In this document: positions 10,671-19,458 of the stretch, piece by piece | Position numbering within the stretch: the stretch's first letter is position 1 | Layout of the letters: the number at the start of each line of letters is the position of its first letter | Source: Nitrospirales bacterium | Lineage (GTDB): Bacteria; Nitrospirota; Nitrospiria; Nitrospirales; UBA8639 | Length of the DNA: 37,749 bases | Assembly (NCBI GenBank): GCA_022825885.1 | Contig: JAJDVY010000008.1 | Coordinates: 1 to 37,749, forward strand | Direction of reading: 5' to 3' | Position numbers and translations under genes: made by a program | The notes under the pieces: model-generated | Database searches by the model: none | Seen by the model: the letters and a program-made list of their open reading frames with translations, nothing else | What the model was told of the DNA's origin: nothing

Positions 10671-11717
10671 TTACTCTGCTGCTTCCGCGACTACCCAAAT
10701 CTGTTTAAGAGGCAATCCTGATCTGATTTCCTCGTCCAGTGTGTCGTAATGTGCAAGAACTTGATCAATCAGGTCTCCTTGATCCCATAAACGCACACGG
10801 AAAAATTGCGTTGCTTCTTCCTTGTCAACGCTCGACTTAAACCCGCCCCATGAAACCAGCAATCCTTGACTGGCTTGGACGTTCTGCATCACACCAATAA
10901 GCTGGTCCAGCGTCGGACGATCCAAGGGCGAATCACCTGATTTCACCTGAACGCAGACACGTGGCTCCCCAAATCCCATCGGTTCTGGTGCCGCCAGTAT
11001 GTCGATCCCCTTGTCTGGTCCCTCCGGGCTTAGATAGGTGGTGTAGCCCCGCGCACGAAGTACCGCATCGACCAACCGCGCCAAGCCATGCCCCTTAAAC
11101 TTGGCAATGATAAATTTCGCAAGCTGATCCCGCGCAACTTGCACCAAATCTACTAGCCCTTCGCTGTTCTCGGTGCTTTCTCCTTCTTCTTCCTCCTCCT
11201 CCTTCGGAATGCCTAGTGCCGCGCCGGGTGATTTCCATTCGTTCTCCGCCATCTTGTGAACCCGCGTCTCGGCATCGTTACGGCTTACCTGACAGATGGT
11301 CCGAATGGCACCAAAGGAATACAACAAATCCTGAGCAAAGTTGGTACGCGGCACATCTTGAGCAATCCATTCTATTTCCCGGTAATGGAAAAACGGGTCT
11401 TCTCCTCCAGGATCAAAGATATAATTTCCTTTCACTTTCGCCACATGAATGGCTGGTTTCTTCTTGCTGGGCAGTACAATCCAGTCACCTAGCTCGATTT
11501 TCCGACTGAATGCCCAAATTTGCCCTAAGTTATTGGAAATCCGGCCTTTAGGTGCGTCAGGATAAACCTGCTCCAACAAAGCACGCAGTTCTCCGCGATC
11601 CTGTTTCCGGGCCAGATCATGCGAGAGTCCACCCCAGGTCAGATAAATTCGGTTCTCTTCAAGAAACTTCTTTTCGTGTTCGCCGTGTCTGCCAGCGCGT
11701 ACCAACCATAAGGCCAT
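10671..11717 (-). CDS. Mrr-like restriction endonuclease (PD-(D/E)XK)
   Basis: The 348-residue product has an N-terminal domain beginning MALWLVRAGRHGEHEKKFL, with LGQIWAFSRKIELGDWIVLPS and HVAKVKGNYIF, resembling small-domain modules that precede Mrr-type nucleases. A highly acidic linker (run of Glu near residue 170) follows. The C-terminal Mrr_cat-like domain has LVDAVLRARGYTTYLSPEG, GPDKGIDILAA and VCVQVKSG, giving the D-x(n)-Q-x-K catalytic arrangement of Mrr enzymes. Such proteins cut modified or foreign DNA. No methylase is adjacent, which is usual for type IV systems. It is divergent from the IS remnant at 11784. Confidence 0.8.
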   Translation of the reverse strand: MALWLVRAGRHGEHEKKFLEENRIYLTWGGLSHDLARKQDRGELRALLEQVYPDAPKGRISNNLGQIWAFSRKIELGDWIVLPSKKKPAIHVAKVKGNYIFDPGGEDPFFHYREIEWIAQDVPRTNFAQDLLYSFGAIRTICQVSRNDAETRVHKMAENEWKSPGAALGIPKEEEEEEGESTENSEGLVDLVQVARDQLAKFIIAKFKGHGLARLVDAVLRARGYTTYLSPEGPDKGIDILAAPEPMGFGEPRVCVQVKSGDSPLDRPTLDQLIGVMQNVQASQGLLVSWGGFKSSVDKEEATQFFRVRLWDQGDLIDQVLAHYDTLDEEIRSGLPLKQIWVVAEAAE

Positions 11718-11783
11718 TGAAATTCTCCCATTAAGTTAGGGTAATTAGGGCGTTTCGTAACCATTGTGTGGCAGAATACCCGC

Positions 11784-12185
11784 ATGGTTACAGGACGACA
11801 TACCGTTTTTAGTTGTGCGGCCAACTTTCTGCGGGGCCGCAAGTGCATTTTTTGTGGCTCCTTTCAGGTGGGGCACACCCGGCGCGGCTATGTGAAATGT
11901 GGGCGCTGTGGGAAAAGCAAAAGTCTCCGGCGGCTGCGCCGGGAGATCCGCATCCTCCAAGGCTTCTATCCATGGCAACCCGCCTATCGGTTGAGCCAGG
12001 CTCTAGGGTTGGATGTCAAAGTGGTCACGCGCATTGATCATCGGCTGCGGGAAGCGTTGTCTCATGTCACCGAACTGGAAGCCGGGCAACTGAAGGGCGA
12101 GATCGAACTGGATGAAGCAATCTCCTACTTATTCGATATGTCATTGCTTCGTTTGCTCCTTGACGGACACCTGAACGTCAGCTAG
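11784..12185 (+). pseudogene. IS1595-type transposase remnant (N-terminal zinc ribbon and HTH only)
   Basis: The 5' half reads like an IS1595/IS1016-family transposase: a CIFCG...VKCGRCGK zinc ribbon, a helix-turn-helix region (AYRLSQALGLDVKVVTRIDHR) and then GEIELDEA, which matches the start of the DDE domain (GEVEVDETY). After this point, near 12118, similarity stops and the frame ends 22 codons later, so the catalytic domain is missing. ATGs at 11766 and 11784 are both possible starts. It marks a past insertion and deletion beside the Mrr-like gene. Confidence 0.65.
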
Positions 12186-12197
12186 TCTGTATATGTA

Positions 12198-12398
12198 ATG
12201 GCTGTCATGCTTTCAAAGGCCTATCAAGCCTTGAAGGCTGCCGGTGTCTCTGATGAACAGGCACAGGATGCGGCGGAAGAAATCGCGGGGCTTGATTCCC
12301 GGCTCATTCGCCTGGAAATCAAAGTCAACCTTGTGTTAGGTGGAGTCGGTCTGCTCTTGCCTGGCGTGCTTACTCTCATCATCAAGGCCTTTCTGTAG
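12198..12398 (+). CDS. Small membrane protein with amphipathic helix (unknown function)
   Basis: The 66-residue product starts MAVMLSKAYQALKAAGVSDE, continues as a charged helical segment (QAQDAAEEIAGLDSRLIRLEIKV, residues about 21-43) and ends with one hydrophobic segment (LVLGGVGLLLPGVLTLIIKA). This organisation, a DUF1640-like coiled coil followed by a membrane anchor, occurs in many short accessory-region proteins whose role is unknown. It begins 12 bases after the IS1595 remnant and converges with the antitoxin gene. No strong ribosome binding site is seen. Confidence 0.5.
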   Translation: MAVMLSKAYQALKAAGVSDEQAQDAAEEIAGLDSRLIRLEIKVNLVLGGVGLLLPGVLTLIIKAFL

Positions 12399-12420
12399 TC
12401 CTTCCATCCTCTCTTCCAAC

Positions 12421-12714
12421 TTACCGTTCGTTTCTGTCTTCATCCAATTCGCCGAGAAGGTCCCGGAGTGGCGTAACAGGCTTCGGCGTTGGGAGCTTCC
12501 CTGCGTCGTGAAGTACCGGTGGCGTCAAGTGTCCCCTGCGCACCGCTTCGGCTAATAGAACATCAGCTAGTATCGGGCTTCTGGTTACTTGGGGAGGACC
12601 GATCTCTGCGATCACCCGGCCACGGTCTGTTACCAGAATGGTTTCACCCGATGCCGCCAGCCGCACGTATTCGCTCAACCGACTGTTGAGCATTTTTATA
12701 TCAACTGATCTCAT
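12421..12714 (-). CDS. Phd/YefM-family antitoxin, orphan
   Basis: The 97-residue product has MRSVDIKMLNSRLSEYVRLA followed by SGETILVTDRGRVIAEIGPP, the DNA-binding fold of Phd/YefM antitoxins, and a flexible C-terminal half with PTPKPVTPLRDLLGELDEDR, the type of tail that wraps a PIN/VapC-like toxin. Such antitoxins normally lie immediately before their toxin. Downstream on the minus strand (below 12421) there is no PIN-domain or RelE/Doc-like frame; the opposite strand holds the small membrane protein instead. The toxin has apparently been lost. A TTG two codons upstream (12720) is an alternative start. Confidence 0.75.
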   Translation of the reverse strand: MRSVDIKMLNSRLSEYVRLAASGETILVTDRGRVIAEIGPPQVTRSPILADVLLAEAVRRGHLTPPVLHDAGKLPTPKPVTPLRDLLGELDEDRNER

Positions 12715-12777
12715 GGACAATAAAGTAGCGACTGGAAACTACTTGGTCAAACTTGCTGTCCGCTCGACTCCCCGCTT

Positions 12778-12875
12778 GTCATCCCCGACCTGATCGAGGA
12801 TCCAGGGTCTTGCTTTGTCTTTTGTTTGTGAAGAGAAAGACACTGGATTCCCGATTACTAATGTCGGGAATGACA
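12778..12875. repeat. Palindromic interspersed repeat, family 2 (inverted pair)
   Basis: TGTCATCCCCGACC...GGATCCAGGGTCT (12778-12810) faces GACACTGGATTCCCGATTAC...GTCGGGAATGACA (12839-12875) as an imperfect inverted pair of about 35 bases per arm around a 28-base spacer. The arms and a similar T-rich spacer recur at 3173-3285. It fills the gap between the antitoxin gene and the degP region. Confidence 0.8.
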
Positions 12876-13007
12876 AAAGGAGTTGCTTTTCGTATTCATG
12901 ACAGATCATGGGTTTTTTGAAAGAAGTAATTGGGGGATGGTCAATCGAATTTTTCAGGGATTGTCGATGCTTGACGATCCGCGAATTGATGAAGCAATCT
13001 GTTTTTC

Positions 13008-14378
13008 ATGCGGCGTTTATTTGGTCAGCCATCTCCAGCCTGCCTCGTTTTCATGGCTTTTGTTGTTCCGGTTTGCGCTCCGGCTTTTGCCGCTCCTGTG
13101 GAATCCAAGGGACTTCAGATTCTGGAAGAGATTCAGAACGCGATTTCGGAGTTGGCTGAGCACGTTACGCCGACGGTGGTGGGCGTGTCCGCTATCCGGC
13201 AACTGTCTTCACCCGGAAAATTTCCGCGTCAGGGTCGTTTCAAGATGCCCGGGGCGGGTTCGGGCGTGGTGATCCATGAAGATGGCTATATCGTCACCAA
13301 CAATCACGTCATCAATAATGGCGTGGAAGCCGAGGTCCATTTTTCCGATCAATCGACACTCGTGGCAAAAATCGTGGCGCAGGACCCCGATACCGATCTT
13401 GCGCTGTTGAAGGTCGAGACGGATCGCAAGTTACCAAGTGCCACGTTCGGAGATTCCGGTGCAGTCAAGGTCGGACAATGGGTTCTGGCCGTGGGTAATC
13501 CGTTCGGGTTGGACCGCACCGTCACCTTGGGGGTCGTGAGCGGGATCGGCCGGGAGAATATGAACCTGTCCCGGTATGAAAACTTCATTCAAACCGATGC
13601 GTCGATCAATCCGGGAAATTCCGGCGGACCGCTCTTTAATTTGCGAGGCGAAGTCATCGGTATCAATACGGCCATTATCAATTTCGCCCAAGGCATTGGT
13701 TTTGCGATTCCGTCCGACATGGCGAGCCGGATTATCGAACAACTCAAAACGGGCGGGAAAGTGGTCCGCGGATGGCTCGGGGTTGGGATACAACCGCTGA
13801 CGCCCCAACTCGCTGAGAAATTCGGAGTCCCCGATGGCAAAGGCGTGCTGGCCAATGAAGTCTTTGCCGGCGATCCCGCGGATCAGGCGGGTCTGAAATC
13901 CGGTGACATCATCACCCGAATCGGCAATGAACGTCTGGAGTCGCCCAACCAGTTGTCCCGTGTAGTGGCCGGTTTCTCCCCTGGCGATACGGTCGTGGTC
14001 CACGTCATAAGAGATGGAGCGTTACTCCAACTCCCCGTCTTATTGGGCGCCAAGCAAGAAAAGCCGGTCGTGGCCTCCTTGCCCCAGACTCCGGCGGAAG
14101 TGGATTTGGGAATCGACGTATCGCCCATAACCGAAGAAGTGGCCGAACAATTTTCGCTCGACCAGACAACGGGCATCCTGGTGGTGCGGGTCGTTCGGGG
14201 TAGCGTGGCGTATGCGGAAGGATTACGAAAGGGAGATATCATTCAGGAAGTGAATCGCGCCGCGGTGCCCACCATGAGGGAATTCCGGCAAATCCTCAAA
14301 GAGGTTCAAGCCGGCGAGACGATCCTTTTCAGGATACTCCGAGAGTCGAAAGCGTTTTTTGTGGTATTGAAACCGTAG
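13008..14378 (+). CDS. DegP/HtrA-family periplasmic serine protease
   Basis: HtrA proteases degrade misfolded envelope proteins. The 456-residue product begins with a signal peptide (MRRLFGQPSPACLVFMAFVV, cleavage likely after AFA near residue 28). The trypsin-like domain has His in VTNNHVINN (near 100), Asp in DPDTDLALLKV (near 130) and Ser in GNSGGPLFN (near 204), all intact. Two PDZ domains follow (about 255-345 and 365-455), the first with GWLGVGIQPLTPQLAEKFGV. Length and domain order fit DegP/DegQ/MucD; I do not choose between them. It stands alone, with repeats on both sides. Confidence 0.94.
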   Translation: MRRLFGQPSPACLVFMAFVVPVCAPAFAAPVESKGLQILEEIQNAISELAEHVTPTVVGVSAIRQLSSPGKFPRQGRFKMPGAGSGVVIHEDGYIVTNNHVINNGVEAEVHFSDQSTLVAKIVAQDPDTDLALLKVETDRKLPSATFGDSGAVKVGQWVLAVGNPFGLDRTVTLGVVSGIGRENMNLSRYENFIQTDASINPGNSGGPLFNLRGEVIGINTAIINFAQGIGFAIPSDMASRIIEQLKTGGKVVRGWLGVGIQPLTPQLAEKFGVPDGKGVLANEVFAGDPADQAGLKSGDIITRIGNERLESPNQLSRVVAGFSPGDTVVVHVIRDGALLQLPVLLGAKQEKPVVASLPQTPAEVDLGIDVSPITEEVAEQFSLDQTTGILVVRVVRGSVAYAEGLRKGDIIQEVNRAAVPTMREFRQILKEVQAGETILFRILRESKAFFVVLKP

Positions 14379-14406
14379 AGACAAACCTTCCCACCCTCAC
14401 CTGAAT

Positions 14407-14427
14407 CCTCTCCCATCAAGGGAGAGG
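14407..14427. terminator. Hairpin after degP (possible terminator or dispersed palindrome)
   Basis: CCTCTCCC (14407-14414) and GGGAGAGG (14420-14427) form a perfect 8-bp stem with loop ATCAA. It is followed by AAATAC rather than a T-run. A near-copy is at 8408-8427, so it may be a repeat that was reused as a weak terminator. Confidence 0.4.
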
Positions 14428-14583
14428 AAATACAGAGCGATGGCGATCTACTGTATTCATACCGGGTGTTTACATCAAGCATTGCAGGTTGTTCGGCCAA
14501 TCCCGAGTGCCGTCAGAGAGGAAAGGATTCTGATTCCTGGGTTTCATTGACTTGTTTTGAAGCTGCATGATACCGTGCCGGTC

Positions 14584-16080
14584 ATGAAAAAGCCTTGTTA
14601 TTCAATAAGTTTTGACCAATTCCGCCAATTGGCCACTATGGGCAATTTGGTACCGGTCTATCGTGAAATCCTGGCGGACAAGGAAACGCCGGTCAGCGCA
14701 TTTTCAAAAATCAATTCCGGCCAGACGGCGTTTCTGTTTGAGAGCATCGAAGGCGGCGAGCACTGGGCACGATACTCCTTTTTGGGCAGTAGCGCGACAC
14801 AAGTGCTGTGGGAAGAAGACGGCAACCTTTTAGTCAAAAAAGGGCGAAAAACGAAAACTCATCCGTTGGGAGACAACCCATTGGACCATATCCGGGCGAT
14901 CCTGTCCGAGTTTGAGCCGGTCAGGGTATCCGGCCTCCCGCGCTTTGTCGGTGGAGCCGTTGGCTACCTGGGGTATGACGTGGCGCAATTTTTCGAGCCG
15001 ATTCCCGGCTATCCCAAGGATTCGGCCCGCCTGCCCCTGTTTGCCTTCTTCGTCACGGATACGCTTTTGATCTTCGATAACGTGCGGCATACGATCAAAG
15101 TCGTGGCCAATGCCCATATGACGTCTTCTGCAAAATCCGCCGTGAGATCCGCGTACGCGGATGCCACAACCCGGATCGAAAAGATGATTGCGAAGCTCAA
15201 GGCCCCGTTGCGACACCGGCCTTCCTCCGCGCGCCGCCACGTTCCCCGCTTCACCTCCAATGTGACCCGGACCACGTTTGAAAAGATGGTCATGCGGACG
15301 AAGGAATACATTCAGGCCGGTGATATCATCCAGGCCGTGATCTCCCAACGATGGCAGACCAGAATTCGAACTGCTCCCCTGGAAATCTATCGCGCGTTGC
15401 GGGTGATCAATCCTTCGCCGTACATGTTCTATCTCAAGGTGGCGGGAGTTGAATTGGTCGGATCTTCACCGGAAATCCTGGTCCGGTGCGAAGAGGACCA
15501 GGTGGTTGTCCGTCCGATCGCCGGGACTCGAAAACGCGGGGCCACCGTTGCGGAAGACCAGGCATTGGCGAATGAACTATTGGCTGATGCCAAGGAACGC
15601 GCCGAACACGTCATGCTGGTCGATTTGGGACGAAACGACGTCGGCCGCGTCGCACAAACGGGCACGGTCTCGCTGGATCCGTTCATGAAAATCGAACGAT
15701 ACTCTCACGTTATGCACATTGTCTCGCAGATAACGGGCACGTTGTCTCCGGGGAAAGACGCCTATGACGTGATGAAAGCCTGTTTCCCTGCCGGCACGGT
15801 CTCGGGGGCGTCCAAAATTCGCGCCATGCAGATCATCGAAGAACTCGAACCCACGCGACGGGGACCTTATGCCGGCGCCGTGGGGTATTTCAGTTTTTCG
15901 GGCAATATGGATACCTGCATCAATATTCGAACCATTGTCTTTAGAGGCCGGGACGCTTTCATTCAGGCAGGGGCCGGGATCGTCGCCGATTCGGACCCAA
16001 CCAAGGAATACGAAGAAACGTGCAACAAGGCCCGAGCCATGATGCGCAGCATCGAAATGGCCGAAGAAGGGTTGGAATAA
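14584..16080 (+). CDS. trpE: Anthranilate synthase component I
   Basis: TrpE makes anthranilate from chorismate with ammonia delivered by TrpG. The product (498 residues from the ATG at 14584) has the regulatory-site segment [17 protein letters not shown], then the chorismate-binding core: [56 protein letters not shown] and [17 protein letters not shown]. The ATG at 14584 is preferred because family similarity begins with SFDQFRQLA just after it; a TTG at 14557 is also in frame. The 205 bases before it show no Trp-rich leader peptide. It is first in a trpEGDCFBA cluster. Confidence 0.97.
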   Translation: MKKPCYSISFDQFRQLATMGNLVPVYREILADKETPVSAFSKINSGQTAFLFESIEGGEHWARYSFLGSSATQVLWEEDGNLLVKKGRKTKTHPLGDNPLDHIRAILSEFEPVRVSGLPRFVGGAVGYLGYDVAQFFEPIPGYPKDSARLPLFAFFVTDTLLIFDNVRHTIKVVANAHMTSSAKSAVRSAYADATTRIEKMIAKLKAPLRHRPSSARRHVPRFTSNVTRTTFEKMVMRTKEYIQAGDIIQAVISQRWQTRIRTAPLEIYRALRVINPSPYMFYLKVAGVELVGSSPEILVRCEEDQVVVRPIAGTRKRGATVAEDQALANELLADAKERAEHVMLVDLGRNDVGRVAQTGTVSLDPFMKIERYSHVMHIVSQITGTLSPGKDAYDVMKACFPAGTVSGASKIRAMQIIEELEPTRRGPYAGAVGYFSFSGNMDTCINIRTIVFRGRDAFIQAGAGIVADSDPTKEYEETCNKARAMMRSIEMAEEGLE

Positions 16081-16084
16081 TCCC

Positions 16085-16678
16085 ATGCTGCTCATGATCG
16101 ACAATTATGACTCCTTTACGTACAACCTGGTCCAGTACCTGGGGGAACTGGGCGCAAACATTGAAGTCTATCGAAACGACAAGATCACGGTGGAGGAGAT
16201 CACCGAATTGAATCCGAAACGGATGGTCATCTCTCCCGGTCCGTGTACGCCCAACGAGGCCGGCATTTCCGTGGAGGCAATCCGGCAATTTGCCGGGCGC
16301 GTGCCGCTGTTGGGCGTCTGTCTCGGGCACCAGTCCCTGGCCTTTGCCTTCGGCGGTGAAATCATTCGCGCCGGCCGCCTGATGCACGGGAAAACGTCGT
16401 TGGTCAGGCACGACAATCAAACGATTTTTAAAGGCCTGCCCAACCCGTTCGAAGCCACGCGGTATCATTCACTGATCGTCAACAAGAAAACCTTGCCCGG
16501 CGATTTTGAAATTTCAGCGGAGACGGAGGAAGGCGAAATCATGGGACTCCGGCATCGTCCAACCGGGGCGGAAGGCGTACAGTTTCATCCCGAGTCCGTC
16601 CTCACGAAGACCGGCATGGAGCTATTGCGCAACTTTCTCGAAATCGGATCCGGCAATGGCAAGGGGAAGACGGCATGA
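16085..16678 (+). CDS. trpG: Anthranilate synthase component II (glutamine amidotransferase)
   Basis: TrpG hydrolyses glutamine and channels ammonia to TrpE. The 197-residue class I amidotransferase has [16 protein letters not shown] at the start, [11 protein letters not shown], the nucleophile Cys in [20 protein letters not shown], and His/Glu in [10 protein letters not shown]. It lies 4 bases after trpE and overlaps trpD by 4 bases. Because PabA is nearly identical in sequence type, it may also serve p-aminobenzoate synthesis; no separate pabA is visible in the window. Confidence 0.95.
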   Translation: MLLMIDNYDSFTYNLVQYLGELGANIEVYRNDKITVEEITELNPKRMVISPGPCTPNEAGISVEAIRQFAGRVPLLGVCLGHQSLAFAFGGEIIRAGRLMHGKTSLVRHDNQTIFKGLPNPFEATRYHSLIVNKKTLPGDFEISAETEEGEIMGLRHRPTGAEGVQFHPESVLTKTGMELLRNFLEIGSGNGKGKTA

Positions 16679-17694
16679 TCAAAGACGTGCTCACAAAACT
16701 GGTTGACGGCATCAACCTGACGGAAAAAGAAGCCTATGACGTCATGCTGGAAATCATGCAGGGGGCCACGTCCGAATCCCAGATTGCCGCGTACCTCATG
16801 GGCCTTCGGATGAAAGGCGAGACCGTCGAAGAAATCACGGGTTCGGTCAAAGCCATGCGTGAAATGGCCGTGCGGATCCACGTGGGCGATCTCCGGGTCG
16901 TGGATACCTGCGGGACCGGCGGCGACCGATCCAATACCTTCAACATTTCCACCGCAACCGCCTTCGTGGTTGCCGGAGGCGGCATCACGGTTGCCAAGCA
17001 CGGGAACCGGTCGGTGTCTTCGCAATCCGGGAGTGCGGACGTGTTGGCCGCCATGGGCGTCAAAATCGACCTTCCCGCGGAACGCGTGGAAGCCTGCGTT
17101 AATGAAATCGGGATCGGCTTCTTGTTCGCCCCGCTCTATCACGGAGCCATGAAGTATTGCGCGAAACCTCGCGCTGAAATGGGCCTGCGAACGTTGATGA
17201 ACATCATGGGACCGTTATCCAATCCCGCCGGCGCCGGCATCCAAATTTTAGGGGTGTACGATCAGGCTCTGACGGAAAAATTGGCCCGGGTTCTCGTCCG
17301 CTTAGGTACTCAACATTGTTTCGTTCTACACGGCAAGGACGGACTGGACGAAATCACATTGACCGATTTCACTTACGTGTCCGAAGGTAAAGCCGGACGG
17401 ATTTCGAGTTATCACCTGACCCCGGAAGATTTCGGGTTGACCCGGGTGAGGCCGAAAGACCTGCGCGGCGGAACCCCTGAAGACAACGCGGTGATCATCC
17501 AGGAAATTCTGAAAGGCCACCGTCACGCCAGACGAGACGTGGTCCTCATGAATGCCGCCCCGGCATTCGTGGCCTGCGGAAAAGCCAAAAACCTGAAAGA
17601 CGGGTTTGCCCAAGCCGCGAACGCACTGGATAGCGGCGCCGCTTATGAAAAATTTCAACAACTCGTCCGTTTTTCAAATGGGGCGTCCGTATGA
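16675..17694 (+). CDS. trpD: Anthranilate phosphoribosyltransferase
   Basis: TrpD joins anthranilate to PRPP. The 339-residue product has [17 protein letters not shown] (PRPP loop, residues about 77-93), [35 protein letters not shown][21 protein letters not shown] and HGKDGLDEI. Length is standard. Its start overlaps the trpG stop (ATGA), and its own stop overlaps the trpC start (ATGA), so the three genes are translationally coupled. Confidence 0.97.
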   Translation: MIKDVLTKLVDGINLTEKEAYDVMLEIMQGATSESQIAAYLMGLRMKGETVEEITGSVKAMREMAVRIHVGDLRVVDTCGTGGDRSNTFNISTATAFVVAGGGITVAKHGNRSVSSQSGSADVLAAMGVKIDLPAERVEACVNEIGIGFLFAPLYHGAMKYCAKPRAEMGLRTLMNIMGPLSNPAGAGIQILGVYDQALTEKLARVLVRLGTQHCFVLHGKDGLDEITLTDFTYVSEGKAGRISSYHLTPEDFGLTRVRPKDLRGGTPEDNAVIIQEILKGHRHARRDVVLMNAAPAFVACGKAKNLKDGFAQAANALDSGAAYEKFQQLVRFSNGASV

Positions 17695-18545
17695 TTCTGG
17701 ATCGCATCCTGGAACATAAAAAAGCTGAACTCCGCCAAAAAAAAAGCCGCGGATACATGGCCGAACTCAAAGGGAAAATAGCCGATCGTCCCGTGCCGTC
17801 CGGTTTTATCAAAACGTTGGAAGAAGCCCATGCGCCGGGCTCCCCTGCCCTCATTGCGGAAGTCAAAAAGGCCTCACCCAGTCAAGGATTGATGCGCCCG
17901 GAATTTGCCGATCTGTTTGACCCGGTCGTGCTTGCCAACACCTATCAGGAACACGGGGCGTCGGCTGTTTCGGTATTGACGGACCAGGAATTCTTTCAAG
18001 GGCATTTGGACCACATGGCCAGAGTCAAGGACCACGTAGGGCTGCCGGCGTTGAACAAGGAATTCATGATCGACGACATCCAATTCTACGAAGCCCGGGC
18101 ACATGGAGCCGACGCCGTCCTGCTCATCGTGGCGGCCCTAGACCGGATTCAGCTCGAAGATTTCTATTCGACGGCCAAAGGGCTGACGCTCGACGTGCTC
18201 GTGGAAACGCACAATGAATCGGAAGTCGACAGGACCCTGGAACGAATCCCCGACGCGATCCTGATCGGCATCAACAACCGGGACCTCAAAACCTTTTCAA
18301 CCGATCTCTCGGTCACCCAACGGCTGGCCCAACGGATTCCCTCCGGGAAAGTCATCGTCAGTGAAAGCGGAATCCACAAACGCGAAGACGTCGTACAGGT
18401 CCTGGAAGCCGGGGCCAAAGCCATACTGGTGGGTGAATCCCTGGTTCGAGCCGATGACATCGGCGCCAAGATTCAGGACCTCCGGGGAACGGCCGGACAG
18501 GAAGATGACGCCTCGGAGCCCGTTCAAGGGACCCGCTGGATTTAA
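17691..18545 (+). CDS. trpC: Indole-3-glycerol phosphate synthase
   Basis: TrpC closes the indole ring from CdRP. The 284-residue TIM-barrel has LIAEVKKASPSQG (catalytic Lys), ASAVSVLTDQEFFQG, LNKEFMIDDIQFYEARAHGADAVLLI, VETHNESEVD, IGINNRDLKTF and VSESGIHKREDV. The C-terminus is slightly longer than usual, with an acidic tail after residue 265. TrpC and TrpF are separate proteins here, unlike the fused E. coli enzyme. Confidence 0.96.
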   Translation: MILDRILEHKKAELRQKKSRGYMAELKGKIADRPVPSGFIKTLEEAHAPGSPALIAEVKKASPSQGLMRPEFADLFDPVVLANTYQEHGASAVSVLTDQEFFQGHLDHMARVKDHVGLPALNKEFMIDDIQFYEARAHGADAVLLIVAALDRIQLEDFYSTAKGLTLDVLVETHNESEVDRTLERIPDAILIGINNRDLKTFSTDLSVTQRLAQRIPSGKVIVSESGIHKREDVVQVLEAGAKAILVGESLVRADDIGAKIQDLRGTAGQEDDASEPVQGTRWI

Positions 18546-18558
18546 CCGCCTCTCCGGC

Positions 18559-18596
18559 TTCCCCTCCTTTGTAAGGAGGGGCGAGGGGAGGTAGAG
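18559..18596. repeat. Palindromic repeat, family 1, copy between trpC and trpF
   Basis: CCCCTCCTT-TGT-AAGGAGGGG with the tail CGAGGGGAGGTAGAG, nearly the same as the copy at 8439. It sits between two otherwise tightly linked trp genes and again places purine-rich sequence shortly before a start codon (trpF ATG at 18605). Confidence 0.85.
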
Positions 18597-18604
18597 AGTA
18601 GTCC

Positions 18605-19240
18605 ATGGCCCTGCCGAAAATCAAAATTTGTGGCATCACGAACCCGATCGACGCCTTGCAGGCCGTCGACGCGGGCGCCGATGCGCTCGGGTTCGTCTTC
18701 TACAAGAAAAGCCCGCGCCACGTGACCCTGAACGTCGTCAAGTCCATTGTGGTCAATTTGCCGCCATTCGTCTTGCCCATCGGAATCTTCGTCAATGAAG
18801 ACCCTGAAAAGGTGCGTAAGACGATGGATGAATGCGGGTTGGCGCTCGCGCAAATTCATGGAGACGAATCCGCCGAGTATTGTGAATCGCTGGGAAGGCC
18901 GGTTATCCGAGGGATCAGGCTTCGTGACCACAACACCTTGTTTGCCATGGCCGAATACAAGGGACGGTCGCGCGTTCGAGGATTCGTCCTGGACGCATTT
19001 TCAACAACGGCCTATGGAGGTACCGGCCAAACCGCGGACTGGAATCTCGCCACGGAAGCCGCCCAATCGTTTTCTTTTTTGCTGGCAGGAGGGCTCACCG
19101 CGGACAACGTCCAGGAGGCAATCCGAAACGTACGACCCTACGGCGTGGACGTCAGCAGCGGGGTCGAAGCCAGTCCGGGCAAGAAAGATCCAGCCAAAGT
19201 GACAGCCTTCATCCAGGCCGTCAAACTTGTGTCGTCATAA
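18605..19240 (+). CDS. trpF: Phosphoribosylanthranilate isomerase
   Basis: TrpF isomerises PRA to CdRP, the step before TrpC. The 211-residue TIM-barrel has KIKICGIT at the start (catalytic Cys), GADALGFVFYKKSPRHV, PIGIFVNED, QIHGDES, VLDAFSTTAYGGTGQTADW (catalytic Asp), LLAGGLTADNV and GVDVSSGVEASPGKKD. Length is normal. It is 59 bases after trpC and 218 bases before trpB, both gaps being filled by palindromic repeats. Confidence 0.96.
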   Translation: MALPKIKICGITNPIDALQAVDAGADALGFVFYKKSPRHVTLNVVKSIVVNLPPFVLPIGIFVNEDPEKVRKTMDECGLALAQIHGDESAEYCESLGRPVIRGIRLRDHNTLFAMAEYKGRSRVRGFVLDAFSTTAYGGTGQTADWNLATEAAQSFSFLLAGGLTADNVQEAIRNVRPYGVDVSSGVEASPGKKDPAKVTAFIQAVKLVSS

Positions 19241-19297
19241 ATCTGGCCGGTATAGTTCGATCCGTGACCAATATCCCGCATCTCATGCAATGACGCG

Positions 19298-19389
19298 ACC
19301 TCCCCTCCCCCTCCTTACAAAGGAGGGGAATCTGAAAGGAACGGCCTTCTTTCCCTCCCCTTTGTAAGGGGAAGGCAGGAGGGATAGAG
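19298..19389. repeat. Palindromic repeat, family 1, inverted pair between trpF and trpB
   Basis: An inverted copy at 19298-19330 (CCTTACAAAGGAGGGG core, preceded by CCTCCCCTCCC) faces a diverged forward copy at 19350-19389 (CCCTCCCCTTTGTAAGGGG, tail GGGATAGAG). The pair forms a composite, BIME-like unit in the trpF-trpB gap. Confidence 0.8.
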
Positions 19390-19458
19390 ACCAATACAGG
19401 TGAGGTAAGGGCAACGAAGACAACCATAGAGTTTTTCCTCTCAAACGACCAAACAACC

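Noticed and set aside
12118-12420. VapC-like toxin after the Phd/YefM antitoxin
   Set aside because: Minus-strand frames in this interval lack PIN-domain acidic residues and a plausible start; only antisense of the small membrane protein gene is present.
14379-14583. trp attenuator or T-box ahead of trpE
   Set aside because: No short frame with consecutive Trp codons and no T-box sequence was found; the only clear hairpin (14407-14427) is a dispersed palindrome also present after pyrG.
18358-18639. Minus-strand frame across trpC and the repeat, with a Pro/Arg-rich product
   Set aside because: It is a shadow of trpC and of the palindromic repeat, with no family resemblance.
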